Shown here one piece after another: positions 8,296-17,244 of a stretch of DNA of 64,000 nucleotides. This stretch comes from Chelatococcus caeni (GTDB lineage: Bacteria; Pseudomonadota; Alphaproteobacteria; Rhizobiales; Beijerinckiaceae): the NCBI RefSeq assembly GCF_014196925.1, contig NZ_JACIEN010000008.1:62001-126000 (forward strand), written 5' to 3'. A program made the translations under genes and the position numbers. Below the pieces are notes generated by a model. It searched no databases. It was not told the origin of the DNA and saw only the letters and a program-made list of their open reading frames with translations. Numbering within the stretch: position 1 is the first letter of the stretch; each line of letters begins with the position of its first letter.

Positions 8296-9822
8296 ATGAG
8301 CCCCATCTCCCGTCGCCAGACCCTGCGCCTCGGCGTGACCGCCGGCCTCGCCGCCGCCACGCTGACCACCGGCGCCGAAGCCGCCCCGCCGCCGGCGAGC
8401 TTCACCCTGCTGCTCGTCAATGACATCTACAAGATGAACGAGGACAAGGGGCGCGGCGGCTTCCCGCGCCTTGCCGCGATCGTCAAGGCCGAGCGGGCGC
8501 GCGGCGTGCCCATGCTCTTCTGCCATGCCGGCGACTGCTTCTCGCCTTCGTTGATGTCCGGCTTCGACCACGGCGCCCACATCGTGGCGCTGACCAACAT
8601 GATCAAGCCGGACGTCTTCGTGCCCGGCAACCACGAGTTCGACTTCGGCAAGGAGGATTATTTCGCCCGCCAGCGCGAGGCCGAGTTCCCCTTCTTTGCG
8701 GCCAACATGCGCGATGCCGCCGGCAATCCCCTGCCCGGCCACCAGGACAGCGCCGTCTTCGAGCTCGGCGGCGTCAAGGTGGGCGTCGTCGGCCTCATCC
8801 TCGAGAACGTGCCGCAGATGTCGGATCCAGGCGACCTCGCCTTCCTGCCGGTGATGGAGACATTGCGCAAGGAGGCGAAGAAGCTGCGCGAGGAAGGCGC
8901 CGACCTCGTCGTCGCGGTCACGCATACGGACCGGGCGATGGACTACGAGATCGTGCGCTCGCGCCTCGTCGACGTGCTGCTCACCGGCCACGACCACGAC
9001 CTTGCCATCGGCTTCGACGGCAAGACGGTGATGGTGGAATCGAACGAGGAGGGCAATTACGTCACCGCCATCGACTTCACCGCCTCCGTGAGCGGCGAGG
9101 GCAGCGCCCGCAAGGTGACGTGGACGCCGACCTTCCGCGTCAACGATTCCCGCGCCGTCGACCCCGATCCGGAGGTGCTCGCGGTCGTTGCGCGCTACGA
9201 GGCGGACTTGTCGAAGGAGCTCGACATCGCCGTCGCCACGCTCGCCGCCCCGCTCGACAGCCGCACCGCGAGCGTCCGCTCGCACGAAACCGCCATCGGC
9301 GATTTCATCGCGGATGCGATGCGCGAGGCGACGGGCGCCACCATCGCCATCACCAACGGCGGCGGCATCCGCGGCAACAAGCAATATCCGGCCGGCCACG
9401 AACTGACCCGCCGCGACATCCTCACCGAGATGCCCTTCGGCAACCGCACCGTCGTCACCAGCCTCACCGGCAAGCAGGTGAAGGCGGCGCTGGAGAACGG
9501 CTTCTCGCAGATGGAGCAGCGCGCCGGCCGCTTCCCGCAGGTGTCGGGGCTGACCGTGACGGTCGACCCCAAGCGCCCCGCCGGCAGCCGCGTCGTCGCG
9601 GTGACGGTCGGCGACGCGCCCATCGAGGACGACAAGACCTATACGGTCGCTACCAACGACTTCCTGCTGAAGGGCGGCGACGGCTATTCGATGCTGGCGA
9701 GCGGCGTCAAGGGCGGCGACCTCGACGTCGCCGGCAAGCTGATGGCGAACGACGTGATGGTCTACGCCCGCAAGCTCGGCACGATCGACATCAAGCCCGA
9801 AGGCCGCATCGTGATGCAGTAG
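8296..9822 (+). CDS. Tat-exported bifunctional metallophosphatase/5'-nucleotidase (UshA-like)
   Basis: A 508-residue periplasmic enzyme expected to dephosphorylate nucleotides. A twin-arginine signal (SRRQTLRLG, then a hydrophobic run to AEA) leads into a metallophosphoesterase domain with GDCFSPS, VPGNHEFDFG and LLTGHDHD metal ligands, and a C-terminal nucleotide-binding domain (ITNGGGIRG, NDFLLKGGDGYSML). Oddly, the first metal motif reads NDIYK where most relatives have D-x-H. The start at 8296 places the RR pair correctly; an earlier in-frame codon at 8200 would bury it. It is divergent from hemH, and its exact substrate is unknown. Confidence 0.86.
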   Translation: MSPISRRQTLRLGVTAGLAAATLTTGAEAAPPPASFTLLLVNDIYKMNEDKGRGGFPRLAAIVKAERARGVPMLFCHAGDCFSPSLMSGFDHGAHIVALTNMIKPDVFVPGNHEFDFGKEDYFARQREAEFPFFAANMRDAAGNPLPGHQDSAVFELGGVKVGVVGLILENVPQMSDPGDLAFLPVMETLRKEAKKLREEGADLVVAVTHTDRAMDYEIVRSRLVDVLLTGHDHDLAIGFDGKTVMVESNEEGNYVTAIDFTASVSGEGSARKVTWTPTFRVNDSRAVDPDPEVLAVVARYEADLSKELDIAVATLAAPLDSRTASVRSHETAIGDFIADAMREATGATIAITNGGGIRGNKQYPAGHELTRRDILTEMPFGNRTVVTSLTGKQVKAALENGFSQMEQRAGRFPQVSGLTVTVDPKRPAGSRVVAVTVGDAPIEDDKTYTVATNDFLLKGGDGYSMLASGVKGGDLDVAGKLMANDVMVYARKLGTIDIKPEGRIVMQ

Positions 9823-9888
9823 GTGCGGCCGGGAGACGTCCTTCGGCCTCAGAAGTTAGGACCAGCCGCCCCAGCGCGATGGATGGAT

Positions 9889-10030
9889 CCCTCCCCTCTA
9901 GGGGAGGGTGGATCGGTCCGAAGGACCGAGACGGGTGGGGTCGAGGACGGGAACGACGTGTCTATGTTGACCGCGTGCCCCCTCCGTCGCTGCTTCGCAG
10001 CGCCACCTCCCCCGTGCGGGGGAGGATCAA
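9889..10030. repeat. GC-rich palindromic intergenic repeat (CCTCCCC family)
   Basis: Starts with CCCTCCCCT/AGGGGAGGG, continues with small perfect hairpins CGGTCC-GAA-GGACCG and GCTGC-TTC-GCAGC, and closes with CACCTCCCCCGTGCGGGGGAGG. Related CCCCTCCCC-N-GGGGAGGGG units occur at 12875-12965, 43185-43299 and 63511-63532. It occupies most of the gap 9823-10128, which has no gene. Confidence 0.65.
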
Positions 10031-10088
10031 GACTGCTCGGATCCCTCACCCAACGCCTTTGCAAGGGAGGCGCAATCAATCCGGTAGG

Positions 10089-10126
10089 CGCCCGCTGCCG
10101 CCTGCCTATTCCCGACTGCCGTTGCC
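10089..10126. repeat. GCAGT/GGCA-type repeat, single arm
   Basis: Pyrimidine-biased segment whose complement reads like GGCAACGGCAGTCGGGAATA and continues GGCAGGCGGCAGCGGG. The same wording is found twice, inverted, at 58827-58951. It ends three bases before the stop of the phenylacetate-CoA-ligase-like gene. Confidence 0.5.
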
Positions 10127-10128
10127 TC

Positions 10129-11361
10129 TCAATCATACTTGCGTTCGTCGGCTATGACCTTGCCGTCGTTGGGCAGGGCGCCGGGCGAGACGAGGGAGAC
10201 GCCGCCCTTCAGCTTGGCGACGGCCTGCAGCGTCTCGCCCACGGCCGCCGCGTCGACGAGATCGGCATTGGCCGTCTCGGCCTGCAGCGTCATCACGTCC
10301 ATCTCGTCCTCGCGCGTGACGACGAGGCGCAGCTTGCCGAGCTCCGGATGGCGGCGGCCGATCTCGGCCACCTGCTCGGGCCGCACGAACATGCCCTTGA
10401 CCTTCGTCGTCTGGTCGGCACGCCCGAGCCAGCCCCTGATGCGCAGGCCGGTGCGCCCGCAGGGGCTCGTCCCGGGCATGATCGCGGACAGGTCGCCGAG
10501 GGCGAGGCGCAGGATCGGATGGTGCGGGTCGAGCGAGGTGACGACCACCTCGCCCACCTCCCCTTCCGCCACCGGATCGCCCGTGCCCGGCCGCACGATC
10601 TCGACGATGAGGTCCTCGTTGACGATGAGGCCCTCGCGGGCCGGCGTCTCGTAGGCGATGGCGCCGCACTCCGCGACCGCATAGAGCTGGTAGCCGTCGA
10701 TGCCGCGCTCGGCGAAAGCCCTCTGCAGCGACGGCGGGAAGGCAGCGCCCGAGACCACCGCCCGGCGGAAGGAGGAGGTGTCGAGCCCCGCCGCATCGGC
10801 CGCCTCGAGGAGGATCTTCAGGAAATCCGGCGTGCCGGTATAGCCGGTGGGGCGATAGGCGGCGATGACCTGCAGCTGCTGCTCGGTATTGCCGGGCCCG
10901 GCCGGGATGACCGCGCAGCCGAGCGCCCGCGCGCCGGAATCGAGGATGAAGCCGCCCGGCGTGAGGTGATAGGAGAAGGTATTGAGCACCACGTCGCCGC
11001 TGCGAAACCCGGCGGCATGGAGCGCGCGCGCCGAGCGCCACGGGTCGGCCTGCGCCCCTTCCGGCTCGAAGATCGGCCCGGGCGAGGCGAAGAGCCGGCT
11101 GAAGCTGCCGGGAGCGTCGCCGACATAGCCGCCGAAGGGCGGCGCCGCGCTCTGCAGGGCCGGCAGGTCGGACTTGCGCAGCACCGGCAGGTTCGCCAGC
11201 GCCTCGCGGCTCGTGATGTCGAGCGGCTGGATGCCGGACAGATGCTGGGCCCAGCCGGGCGCCTGCATCGCCTTGGCGACGAGCGTCGGCAGATGGGCGA
11301 GAAGCTCCGCCTCCCGCGCGGCGGGGTCGCGCGTTTCGCGATGGTCGTAGAATTCCTTCAT
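10129..11361 (-). CDS. Phenylacetate-CoA ligase-like AMP-forming enzyme
   Basis: A 410-residue adenylate-forming ligase of the PaaK type: it would activate an aryl or other carboxylic acid to its CoA thioester in the cytoplasm. Seen: N-terminal YDHRETRDPAAREAELL, the family's TGTPDFL region, QLYAVAECGAIAYE, the GDLSAIM motif, and GRADQTTKVKGMFVRP leading to the C-terminal lid. Start ATG 11361 gives the conserved MKEFYDH; a longer open frame upstream overlaps the exporter and is not used. It is the last gene of the ABC operon, 8 bases behind lysE. True phenylacetate specificity is not assured. Confidence 0.85.
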   Translation of the reverse strand: MKEFYDHRETRDPAAREAELLAHLPTLVAKAMQAPGWAQHLSGIQPLDITSREALANLPVLRKSDLPALQSAAPPFGGYVGDAPGSFSRLFASPGPIFEPEGAQADPWRSARALHAAGFRSGDVVLNTFSYHLTPGGFILDSGARALGCAVIPAGPGNTEQQLQVIAAYRPTGYTGTPDFLKILLEAADAAGLDTSSFRRAVVSGAAFPPSLQRAFAERGIDGYQLYAVAECGAIAYETPAREGLIVNEDLIVEIVRPGTGDPVAEGEVGEVVVTSLDPHHPILRLALGDLSAIMPGTSPCGRTGLRIRGWLGRADQTTKVKGMFVRPEQVAEIGRRHPELGKLRLVVTREDEMDVMTLQAETANADLVDAAAVGETLQAVAKLKGGVSLVSPGALPNDGKVIADERKYD

Positions 11362-11369
11362 CGGTCCTC

Positions 11370-12005
11370 TCAGCGACGGTCGGTCGCAAGCCGCACGGCG
11401 AGCCCGGCGAGCACCAGTCCCATCAGGTAGCGCTGCACCCTGAGCCACAGCGGCCGGCGGGCAAGGAAGGCGGCGATGGCGCCGGCGAATACGACGATGA
11501 GCATGTTGACGCTGACGCTCACGCCGATCTGGATCGAGCCGAGGAGAATGTTCTGCAGCAGCACGTCGCCTTTTCCGGGATCGACGAACTGCGGCAGCAG
11601 CGACAGGTAGAGCACCGCGATCTTCGGGTTGAGCAGGTTCGTCAGGAAGCCCATGGCGAAGAGGCGGACCGGCCTGTCGGGCGCGAGGTTCCGCGCCTCG
11701 AAGGGCGTCGCGCCGCCGGGCTTCACCGCCTGCCAGGCGAGATAGAGGAGATAGGCGGCCCCCGCCCACTTGATGGCCTCGTAGAGGAAGGGCACCGCGA
11801 GCGCGAGCGCCGTCAGCCCCACGGCCGCCGCAACCATGTAGAAGACGAAGCCTGCCGCCACCCCGACGAGCGAGACGGCGCCGGCGCGCCAGCCCTGCGT
11901 GATCGAGCGCGACACGAGATAGATCATGTTCGGCCCCGGCGTCAGCACCATGCCGAGCGCGATCAGCGCGAAAGCCGCCATCCGCCCCGTGTCGACCACG
12001 TCCAT
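11370..12005 (-). CDS. LysE/RhtB family exporter
   Basis: A 211-residue inner-membrane protein with about six membrane segments. The family signature GMVLTPGPNMIYLVSRSI lies near residues 17-34, and NLLNPKIAVLYLSLLPQF near 122-139. Family members export amino acids or related small metabolites using the proton gradient. It sits between livF (9-base gap) and the CoA ligase (8-base gap) in the minus-strand operon, an unusual place for an exporter; it may relieve accumulation of an imported compound or a by-product. Confidence 0.88.
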   Translation of the reverse strand: MDVVDTGRMAAFALIALGMVLTPGPNMIYLVSRSITQGWRAGAVSLVGVAAGFVFYMVAAAVGLTALALAVPFLYEAIKWAGAAYLLYLAWQAVKPGGATPFEARNLAPDRPVRLFAMGFLTNLLNPKIAVLYLSLLPQFVDPGKGDVLLQNILLGSIQIGVSVSVNMLIVVFAGAIAAFLARRPLWLRVQRYLMGLVLAGLAVRLATDRR

Positions 12006-12014
12006 CCTTCGCTC

Positions 12015-12854
12015 CTACATCAGCCAGCGCTTGCGGCGCTTGTAGCTCTTCACCTCGCGGAAGGACTTGCGCTCGCCCTCGCCGATGCCGAGGTAGAACT
12101 CCTTGACGTCCTCGTTCTCGCGCAGCGAGGCGGCGTCGCCGTCCATCACGATGCGCCCCGTCTCCATGATATAGCCGTAGGTGGCATAGCGCAGGGCGAT
12201 GTTGGTGTTCTGCTCGGCGAGCAGGAAGGACACGCCCTCCCGGGCGTTGAGGTCCTTCACGATCTCGAAGATCTCCTCCACCACCTGCGGCGCCAGGCCC
12301 ATCGACGGCTCGTCGAGGAGGATCATCTTCGGCCGGGACATGAGGGCGCGGCCGATGGCGCACATCTGCTGCTCGCCGCCGGAGGTGTAGCCCGACATCG
12401 AGCTCTTGCGCTGCCTGAGGCGCGGGAAATAGTCGTAGACCATCTCCATGTCGCGCCGGATGGCCGCCCCTCCGTCGCGCCGCGTGAAGGCGCCGGTCAG
12501 GAGGTTCTCCTCGATGGTGAGGTGACCGAAGCAGTGGCGCCCCTCCATCACCTGAATGCAGCCGCGCCGCACCAGCTCGTTCGGCGTCATCCGGTCGACG
12601 CGCTCGCCATCGAACTCGATCGAGCCCTTCGTCACCTCGCCGCGCTCGGCGCGCAGCAGGTTGGAGACGGCCTTCAGCGTCGTCGTCTTGCCCGCCCCGT
12701 TGGCGCCGAGCAGCGCGACGATGCCGCCGCGCGGCACGGTGAGCGACACGCCCTTCAGCACCAGGATGACGTGGTCGTAGATCACCTCGATGTTGTTCAC
12801 CGAGAGGATCGTCTCTGTCGCCGCCTCGGCGGCGGGCGCGGCTGCGGTGCTCAT
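12015..12854 (-). CDS. Liv-type ABC transporter ATP-binding protein (LivF-like)
   Basis: Cytoplasmic ATPase of a branched-chain-amino-acid-type (HAAT) importer, 279 residues. Walker A GANGAGKTT near residue 53, signature TSGGEQQM, Walker B MILLDEPSMGLAP and the H-loop equivalent AEQNTNIAL are all intact. The C-terminus is longer than in LivF proper and very basic (KSFREVKSYKRRKRWL). ATG 12854 is followed by the low-complexity STAAAPAAEAATE leader. It lies downstream of the binding-protein gene across a repeat; its partners are the LivG, H and M genes of the same operon. Confidence 0.92.
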   Translation of the reverse strand: MSTAAAPAAEAATETILSVNNIEVIYDHVILVLKGVSLTVPRGGIVALLGANGAGKTTTLKAVSNLLRAERGEVTKGSIEFDGERVDRMTPNELVRRGCIQVMEGRHCFGHLTIEENLLTGAFTRRDGGAAIRRDMEMVYDYFPRLRQRKSSMSGYTSGGEQQMCAIGRALMSRPKMILLDEPSMGLAPQVVEEIFEIVKDLNAREGVSFLLAEQNTNIALRYATYGYIMETGRIVMDGDAASLRENEDVKEFYLGIGEGERKSFREVKSYKRRKRWLM

Positions 12855-12874
12855 GCTGGTTCCCTCGTTCCCCC

Positions 12875-12965
12875 CTGGCCCTCCGGGAGCGGTTGGGGGC
12901 GGACGGTGAAGGTCACGTTTCGTCCTGCCCCCTGCCCCTCCCCCCGCGAGGGGAGAGGGACGAGG
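12875..12965. repeat. GC-rich palindromic repeat between binding protein and livF
   Basis: Contains CCCCTCCCCCCGCGAGGGG and related pyrimidine/purine tracts of the same family as 9889-10030. Placed inside the operon behind the periplasmic binding-protein gene, it may protect or partly terminate that transcript, as is common for binding-protein genes. Confidence 0.55.
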
Positions 12966-12979
12966 CTGCGGACGTTCCG

Positions 12980-14302
12980 TCAGGACTGCTTGTCGCAGGG
13001 CTCCGTGCGCTTCGGCCAGCCGGTGCTCTTCTCGGCATAGTCCTTCGCGGCGGCCTCGAGCAGCGGCTTGACGCGGTCGGCCATCGGCTCGATGGGCTCG
13101 GAGATCTTCACCCACTTCTCCCCGTCCCACTGCTGCATGAAGGCCGGGCGATGGCCGTTGTGGTCCGTGCAGGTGAGCTTGATCGGGCCGGCGAAGCCCT
13201 CGAGCCCGAGCTCCTTCAGGCGGGCCTCGTTGAGGTCGAGCGTCTCGAGGCCGCGGCGCACGTCCTCGCCCGTCACCACCTTCTTGCCGGTGATCTGCTG
13301 GGCGTTGCGGATGCCCTCGGCGATCAGCATCGAGTTGTAGACGCCGCGGTTGTAGAGCACCTCGCCCAAGGTGTTCTTCTGCGCCTGGCTGAGGCCCTTG
13401 TCGACGACGAGCTTCTGGATGTCCTGCAGGGCCGGGAAGTCCGTGCCCACCGCGTGCCAGTTGAGGGTCTTGAAGCCCTTGCCGCCGGCGCCCGCCGAGC
13501 GCAGGTCGTCATCGCCCGGCCACCAGATGGAGATGAACTTCTCCATGGGGAAGTTGATCTTCGCCGCTTCCTTCACGGCGGTCGGGTTGAGGGCGCCCCA
13601 GCCGTACATCACCATGTAGTCGGGCCGGTCGCGCCGCACGCTCAGCCACTGCGAGGACTGGTTCTGCATGCTGTCGGCCGGCACGGGATAGAGCTTGAGC
13701 TCGAAGCCGAGGTCGCGCGACAGCTGGTCGAAGAGCGGCAGGGGCTCGCGGCCGAAGCCCGCGTCGAGATAGACGTAGCCGATCTTCTTGCCCTTGAGCT
13801 TGTCGAGGCCGCCCTCCTGCTCGCCGATGTACTTGATGATCATCGACAGACCATCCCAGTAGGTGTTCGGCGGGTTGAAGATCCACGGGAAGGTGTCGCC
13901 GTCCGCCGAGGCCGAGAGGCCATAGGCCATGGACAGGATCGGGATCTTGTCGACGGCCGCGCGCGGGATGAGCGGCAGGGTGATGCCCGTCGACCACGGG
14001 TTGATCATCACCGGGTTCTTGCCCTTCACCGCCTCGTAGCACTCGACGCCCTTCTTGGTGTCGTAGCCCGTCTCGCACTCCTCGAGGATGAGCTTGGCGC
14101 CGCCGATGCCCCCATCACGCTCGTTGAGCATGGTGAGATAGTCGCGCATGCCGTTGGCGATCGGGATGCCCGACCCCGAGAAGGGGCCGGTGCGGTAGGT
14201 GAACAGCGGCACATAGACCGAATCCTGCGCCTTGGCCGGCACGGCGAAGGCCGCCGATGCCACGACCGCGGTCGCCAGGATGGTGGAAAGCTTGCGCACC
14301 AT
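12980..14302 (-). CDS. Liv-type ABC transporter substrate-binding protein
   Basis: Periplasmic solute-binding protein, 440 residues, longer than LivK/J (about 370). A Sec signal (residues 1-25, ending PAKAQD) precedes a type I periplasmic-binding fold: YRTGPFSGSGIPIANGMRDYLTMLNE, the paired Cys segment EECETGYDT, IGYVYLDAGFGREPLPLF, and a C-terminal CTDHNGHRPAFMQQW block. The larger subfamily with this order of genes is usually found beside acyl-CoA ligases rather than amino-acid genes. The ligand is therefore probably not leucine; a carboxylate is the reasonable guess. Confidence 0.9.
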   Translation of the reverse strand: MVRKLSTILATAVVASAAFAVPAKAQDSVYVPLFTYRTGPFSGSGIPIANGMRDYLTMLNERDGGIGGAKLILEECETGYDTKKGVECYEAVKGKNPVMINPWSTGITLPLIPRAAVDKIPILSMAYGLSASADGDTFPWIFNPPNTYWDGLSMIIKYIGEQEGGLDKLKGKKIGYVYLDAGFGREPLPLFDQLSRDLGFELKLYPVPADSMQNQSSQWLSVRRDRPDYMVMYGWGALNPTAVKEAAKINFPMEKFISIWWPGDDDLRSAGAGGKGFKTLNWHAVGTDFPALQDIQKLVVDKGLSQAQKNTLGEVLYNRGVYNSMLIAEGIRNAQQITGKKVVTGEDVRRGLETLDLNEARLKELGLEGFAGPIKLTCTDHNGHRPAFMQQWDGEKWVKISEPIEPMADRVKPLLEAAAKDYAEKSTGWPKRTEPCDKQS

Positions 14303-14383
14303 GTTTCGTTTCCTCCCGTTGAAGCGCCCCGCCTGCGACGCGGCGCCCGTCCGTTTGTCCGGCTCGTTCCCGGTCCTGCCGCG

Positions 14384-15460
14384 CTAGTAGGGGAAGGGCC
14401 AGACCCTGAGCTTCTGCTTGCCCGTCTGCCAGAGCCGCGCCAGTCCGTGCGGCTCGACGATCAGGAAGAAGATGATGAGCGCGCCGACGATCATGAACGT
14501 CAGGTGCTCGACCGTGGCGGCCCCGATGTTGAGGCCGACGAGTGAGGGCGCCCCGCGCAGCACGATGGGCAGGATGTAGATGAGCGCCGCGCCGAAGAAG
14601 GAGCCGGTGAGGCTGCCGAGCCCGCCGATGATCACCATGAAGAGGATCAGGAAGGACTGGTTGATGGAGAAGACCTCGGGCTCGGCGCCGCCGTACCAGA
14701 GGAAGACCATCAGCGCGCCGGCGACGCCGCAGTAGAAGGACGAGACGGCGAAGGCGAGCAGCTTCGTCGGCAAAAGCTTGATGCCCATGAGCTCGGCGGC
14801 GATGTCCATGTCGCGCACCGCCATCCACGAGCGGCCGATGCGGCCGTGGACGAGGTTCGAGGCGACCCACGTCAGCAGGATGACGATGCCGAGGACGACG
14901 TAGTAGCGCATCTCGGGCGAGGCATTGGGGCCCGTCACCGGGATGCCGAAGAGGGTCCGCGTCGGCACCTCGATCGCGCCCGAGACGTTGTAGTTGTAGA
15001 GCCACGGGATGCGGATGAAGCACCACTGCAGGAAGAATTGCGCGGCAAGCGTCGCCACCGCGAGGTAGAAGCCCTTGATCCGCAGCGACGGCAGGCCGAA
15101 GAACACGCCGACGGCCGCGGCGAACAGGCCCGAGGTGAGGATCCAGACGATGATGTTCACGCCGGGGAAGATCGTCGTCAGCTTGTAGCAGGCGAACGCC
15201 CCCACGCCCATGAAGCCGGCCGTGCCCAGCGACAGGAGCCCGGTGTAGCCGGTCAGGAGGTTGAGCCCGATCGACGCCAGCGCGAAGATGAGGAACGGGA
15301 TCATCACCACCGACAGGAAGAAGGCGTTGCCCGCGAGCGGGATGACCACGAGGGCGAGCGTGAGGATGAGGGCGATGCCGATCTTGTCCTGCAGGATCGG
15401 GAAGACCGCCATGTCTGCGGCATAGTTCGTCTTGAACTGGCCTGCTTCGCGGTAGAACAC
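14384..15460 (-). CDS. Liv-type ABC transporter permease (LivM-like)
   Basis: Inner-membrane permease, 358 residues, with eight or more membrane segments after a short N-terminal VFYREAGQFKTNYAAD segment that is typical of this subfamily. The permease motif LLTGYTGLLSLGTAGFMGVGA is near residue 65, and the EAA-like ATPase contact GRIGRSWMAVRDMDIAAELMGI near 205. I chose the GTG at 15460 because it follows GAGGCGG and sits 13 bases after livH; a longer frame upstream would overlap livH. It pairs with LivH to form the channel. Confidence 0.92.
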   Translation of the reverse strand: MFYREAGQFKTNYAADMAVFPILQDKIGIALILTLALVVIPLAGNAFFLSVVMIPFLIFALASIGLNLLTGYTGLLSLGTAGFMGVGAFACYKLTTIFPGVNIIVWILTSGLFAAAVGVFFGLPSLRIKGFYLAVATLAAQFFLQWCFIRIPWLYNYNVSGAIEVPTRTLFGIPVTGPNASPEMRYYVVLGIVILLTWVASNLVHGRIGRSWMAVRDMDIAAELMGIKLLPTKLLAFAVSSFYCGVAGALMVFLWYGGAEPEVFSINQSFLILFMVIIGGLGSLTGSFFGAALIYILPIVLRGAPSLVGLNIGAATVEHLTFMIVGALIIFFLIVEPHGLARLWQTGKQKLRVWPFPY

Positions 15461-15473
15461 GGATGCCGCCTCC

Positions 15474-16430
15474 TCAAATCCGCTCGATGATCTTCTCGCC
15501 GAACAGGCCCTGCGGCCGGAACAGCAGGAAGCCGAGGGCGATGACATAGGCGAGCCAGCTCTCGATGCCGCTGCCGACCAGAGGCCCCCAGTAGAACTCG
15601 CCGAGCTTCTCGCCGACGCCGATGATGAGCCCGCCGACGATGGCGCCGGGCACCGAGGTGAAGCCGCCGAGGATCAGCACCGGCAGGGCTTTCAGCGCGA
15701 TGATCTGCAGCGCGAAGGACACCTCCGAGCGCGCGCCCCACATGATGCCGGTGGCGAGCGCCACGATGCCGGCGGTGAACCAGACGATGATCCAGATCTG
15801 GTTGAGCGAGATGCCGACCGACAGCGCCGCCTTGTGGCTGTCGGCGACCGCCCTGAGCGCCCGCCCGATGCGCGTCTTCTGGAAGAAGACGGCGAGCGAG
15901 GCCACCATGACCGAGGCGATGACCGCCGCCGTGATGTCGATCTTCTGCAGGCTGACGAAGCCGCCGAGCATCTCGAACTCGACGGAGCCGCGCGGCAGGT
16001 AGAGCTGGTCGGTGATCATCACCTTCGGGTTGCCGCCGAAGACGAGCTCGCCGAAGCCGATGAGGAAATAGGTGAGCCCGAAGGTCGCCATGAAGAGGAT
16101 GATGTCGGGCTGGTTGACGAGCGGGCGCAGCACGATGCGCTCGACGCCGACGGCGAGCACGAACATCACGCCGATGGTCAGGATGAGCGCGAGGATGGCC
16201 GGCACGCCGGCCTCGTAGAGCCCGACGAGGGTCAGCGCCGCGAACACCACCATGATGCCCTGGGCGAAGTTGAAGACGCCCGAAGCCTTGAAGATGAGCA
16301 CGAAGCCGAGCGCGATCAGCGCATAGAGCACGCCCGAGACGAGCCCCTCCCACAGCGTCTGCACGAGAAGGTCCGGCGCCGAGCCCATCTGCACGAAGGG
16401 GTCGATGAAGATGTTGTACAGGATGTCCAT
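15474..16430 (-). CDS. Liv-type ABC transporter permease (LivH-like)
   Basis: Inner-membrane permease, 318 residues, about eight membrane segments. The characteristic LWEGLVSGVLYALIALGFVLIFKASGVFNFAQGIMVVF lies near residues 28-66, and the coupling-helix region TRIGRALRAVADSHKAALSVGI near 185. ATG at 16430 is taken as start (a TTG codon directly precedes it). It is flanked by livG and livM in the same direction with gaps of 10 and 13 bases. Confidence 0.93.
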   Translation of the reverse strand: MDILYNIFIDPFVQMGSAPDLLVQTLWEGLVSGVLYALIALGFVLIFKASGVFNFAQGIMVVFAALTLVGLYEAGVPAILALILTIGVMFVLAVGVERIVLRPLVNQPDIILFMATFGLTYFLIGFGELVFGGNPKVMITDQLYLPRGSVEFEMLGGFVSLQKIDITAAVIASVMVASLAVFFQKTRIGRALRAVADSHKAALSVGISLNQIWIIVWFTAGIVALATGIMWGARSEVSFALQIIALKALPVLILGGFTSVPGAIVGGLIIGVGEKLGEFYWGPLVGSGIESWLAYVIALGFLLFRPQGLFGEKIIERI

Positions 16431-16440
16431 CAATACGCCC

Positions 16441-17244
16441 TCAGTGCGGCACGCCGAGATAGGCGTCGATGACGGCCTGGTTGCTCTTGACCTCGTCGGG
16501 CACGCCGTCCGCGATCTTGCGGCCGTATTCGAGCACGACGACGCGGTCCGACAGGTCCATGACGACGCCCATGTCGTGCTCGATGAGCGCGATGGTGGTG
16601 CCGAACTGGCTGTTGACGTCGAGGATGAAGCGGCACATGTCCTCCTTCTCCTCGAGGTTCATGCCCGCCATCGGCTCGTCGAGCAGCAGCAGCTCCGGCT
16701 CCATGGCGAGCGCCCGGCCGAGCTCGACGCGCTTCTGCAGGCCGTAGGGCAGCCGCCCCACCGGCACCTTGCGGATGGCCTCGATCTCGAGGAAATCGAT
16801 GATCTCCTCCACCACCTTGCGGTGCTCGATCTCCTCGGCCATCGCCGGCCCGTGCCGCAGCATCTGCCAGAAGAAGCCGCGCCTCATCTTCAGCGTGCGC
16901 CCGGCCATGATGTTGTCGAGCGTCGTCATGCCCTTGAAGAGCGCGACGTTCTGGAAGGTGCGCGCGATGCCCTGGCTCGCCGCCACATAGGGGCGCATCT
17001 TCGAGCGCGTCCTGCCCTTGAAGGTGATGCGCCCGTCCTGCGGGTGGTAGAAACCGTTGATGACGTTGAGCATCGACGTCTTGCCCGCGCCGTTCGGGCC
17101 GATGATGGCGCGGATCTCGCCCTTGCGGATGTCGAAGGAGACATCCGTGATGGCCTTGACCCCGCCGAAGCGCAGGGAAACGTTCTCGACGGCGAGCAGG
17201 ACGTCGCCGGCCGTGACACCGGCATCCATGTCGGGCGCCCTCAT
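16441..17244 (-). CDS. Liv-type ABC transporter ATP-binding protein (LivG-like)
   Basis: Cytoplasmic ATPase, 267 residues. Walker A GPNGAGKTS near residue 49, the LivG-typical GIARTFQNVALFKGMT Q-loop region, LPYGLQKRVELGRALA in place of a canonical LSGGQ, Walker B LLLLDEPMAGMN, and the H-loop IEHDMGVVMDLSDRVVVL. The degenerate signature (PYGLQKR) is normal for LivG of this subfamily. Its ATG overlaps the stop of the upstream acyl-CoA synthetase by four bases, so the two are translationally coupled. Confidence 0.93.
   Translation of the reverse strand: MRAPDMDAGVTAGDVLLAVENVSLRFGGVKAITDVSFDIRKGEIRAIIGPNGAGKTSMLNVINGFYHPQDGRITFKGRTRSKMRPYVAASQGIARTFQNVALFKGMTTLDNIMAGRTLKMRRGFFWQMLRHGPAMAEEIEHRKVVEEIIDFLEIEAIRKVPVGRLPYGLQKRVELGRALAMEPELLLLDEPMAGMNLEEKEDMCRFILDVNSQFGTTIALIEHDMGVVMDLSDRVVVLEYGRKIADGVPDEVKSNQAVIDAYLGVPH

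Noticed and set aside
10129-12363. Apparent 744-residue fusion of a CoA ligase with an upstream domain
   Set aside because: The upstream half is the lysE and livF region read in the wrong frame; the ligase has its own ATG at 11361 with the conserved N-terminus.
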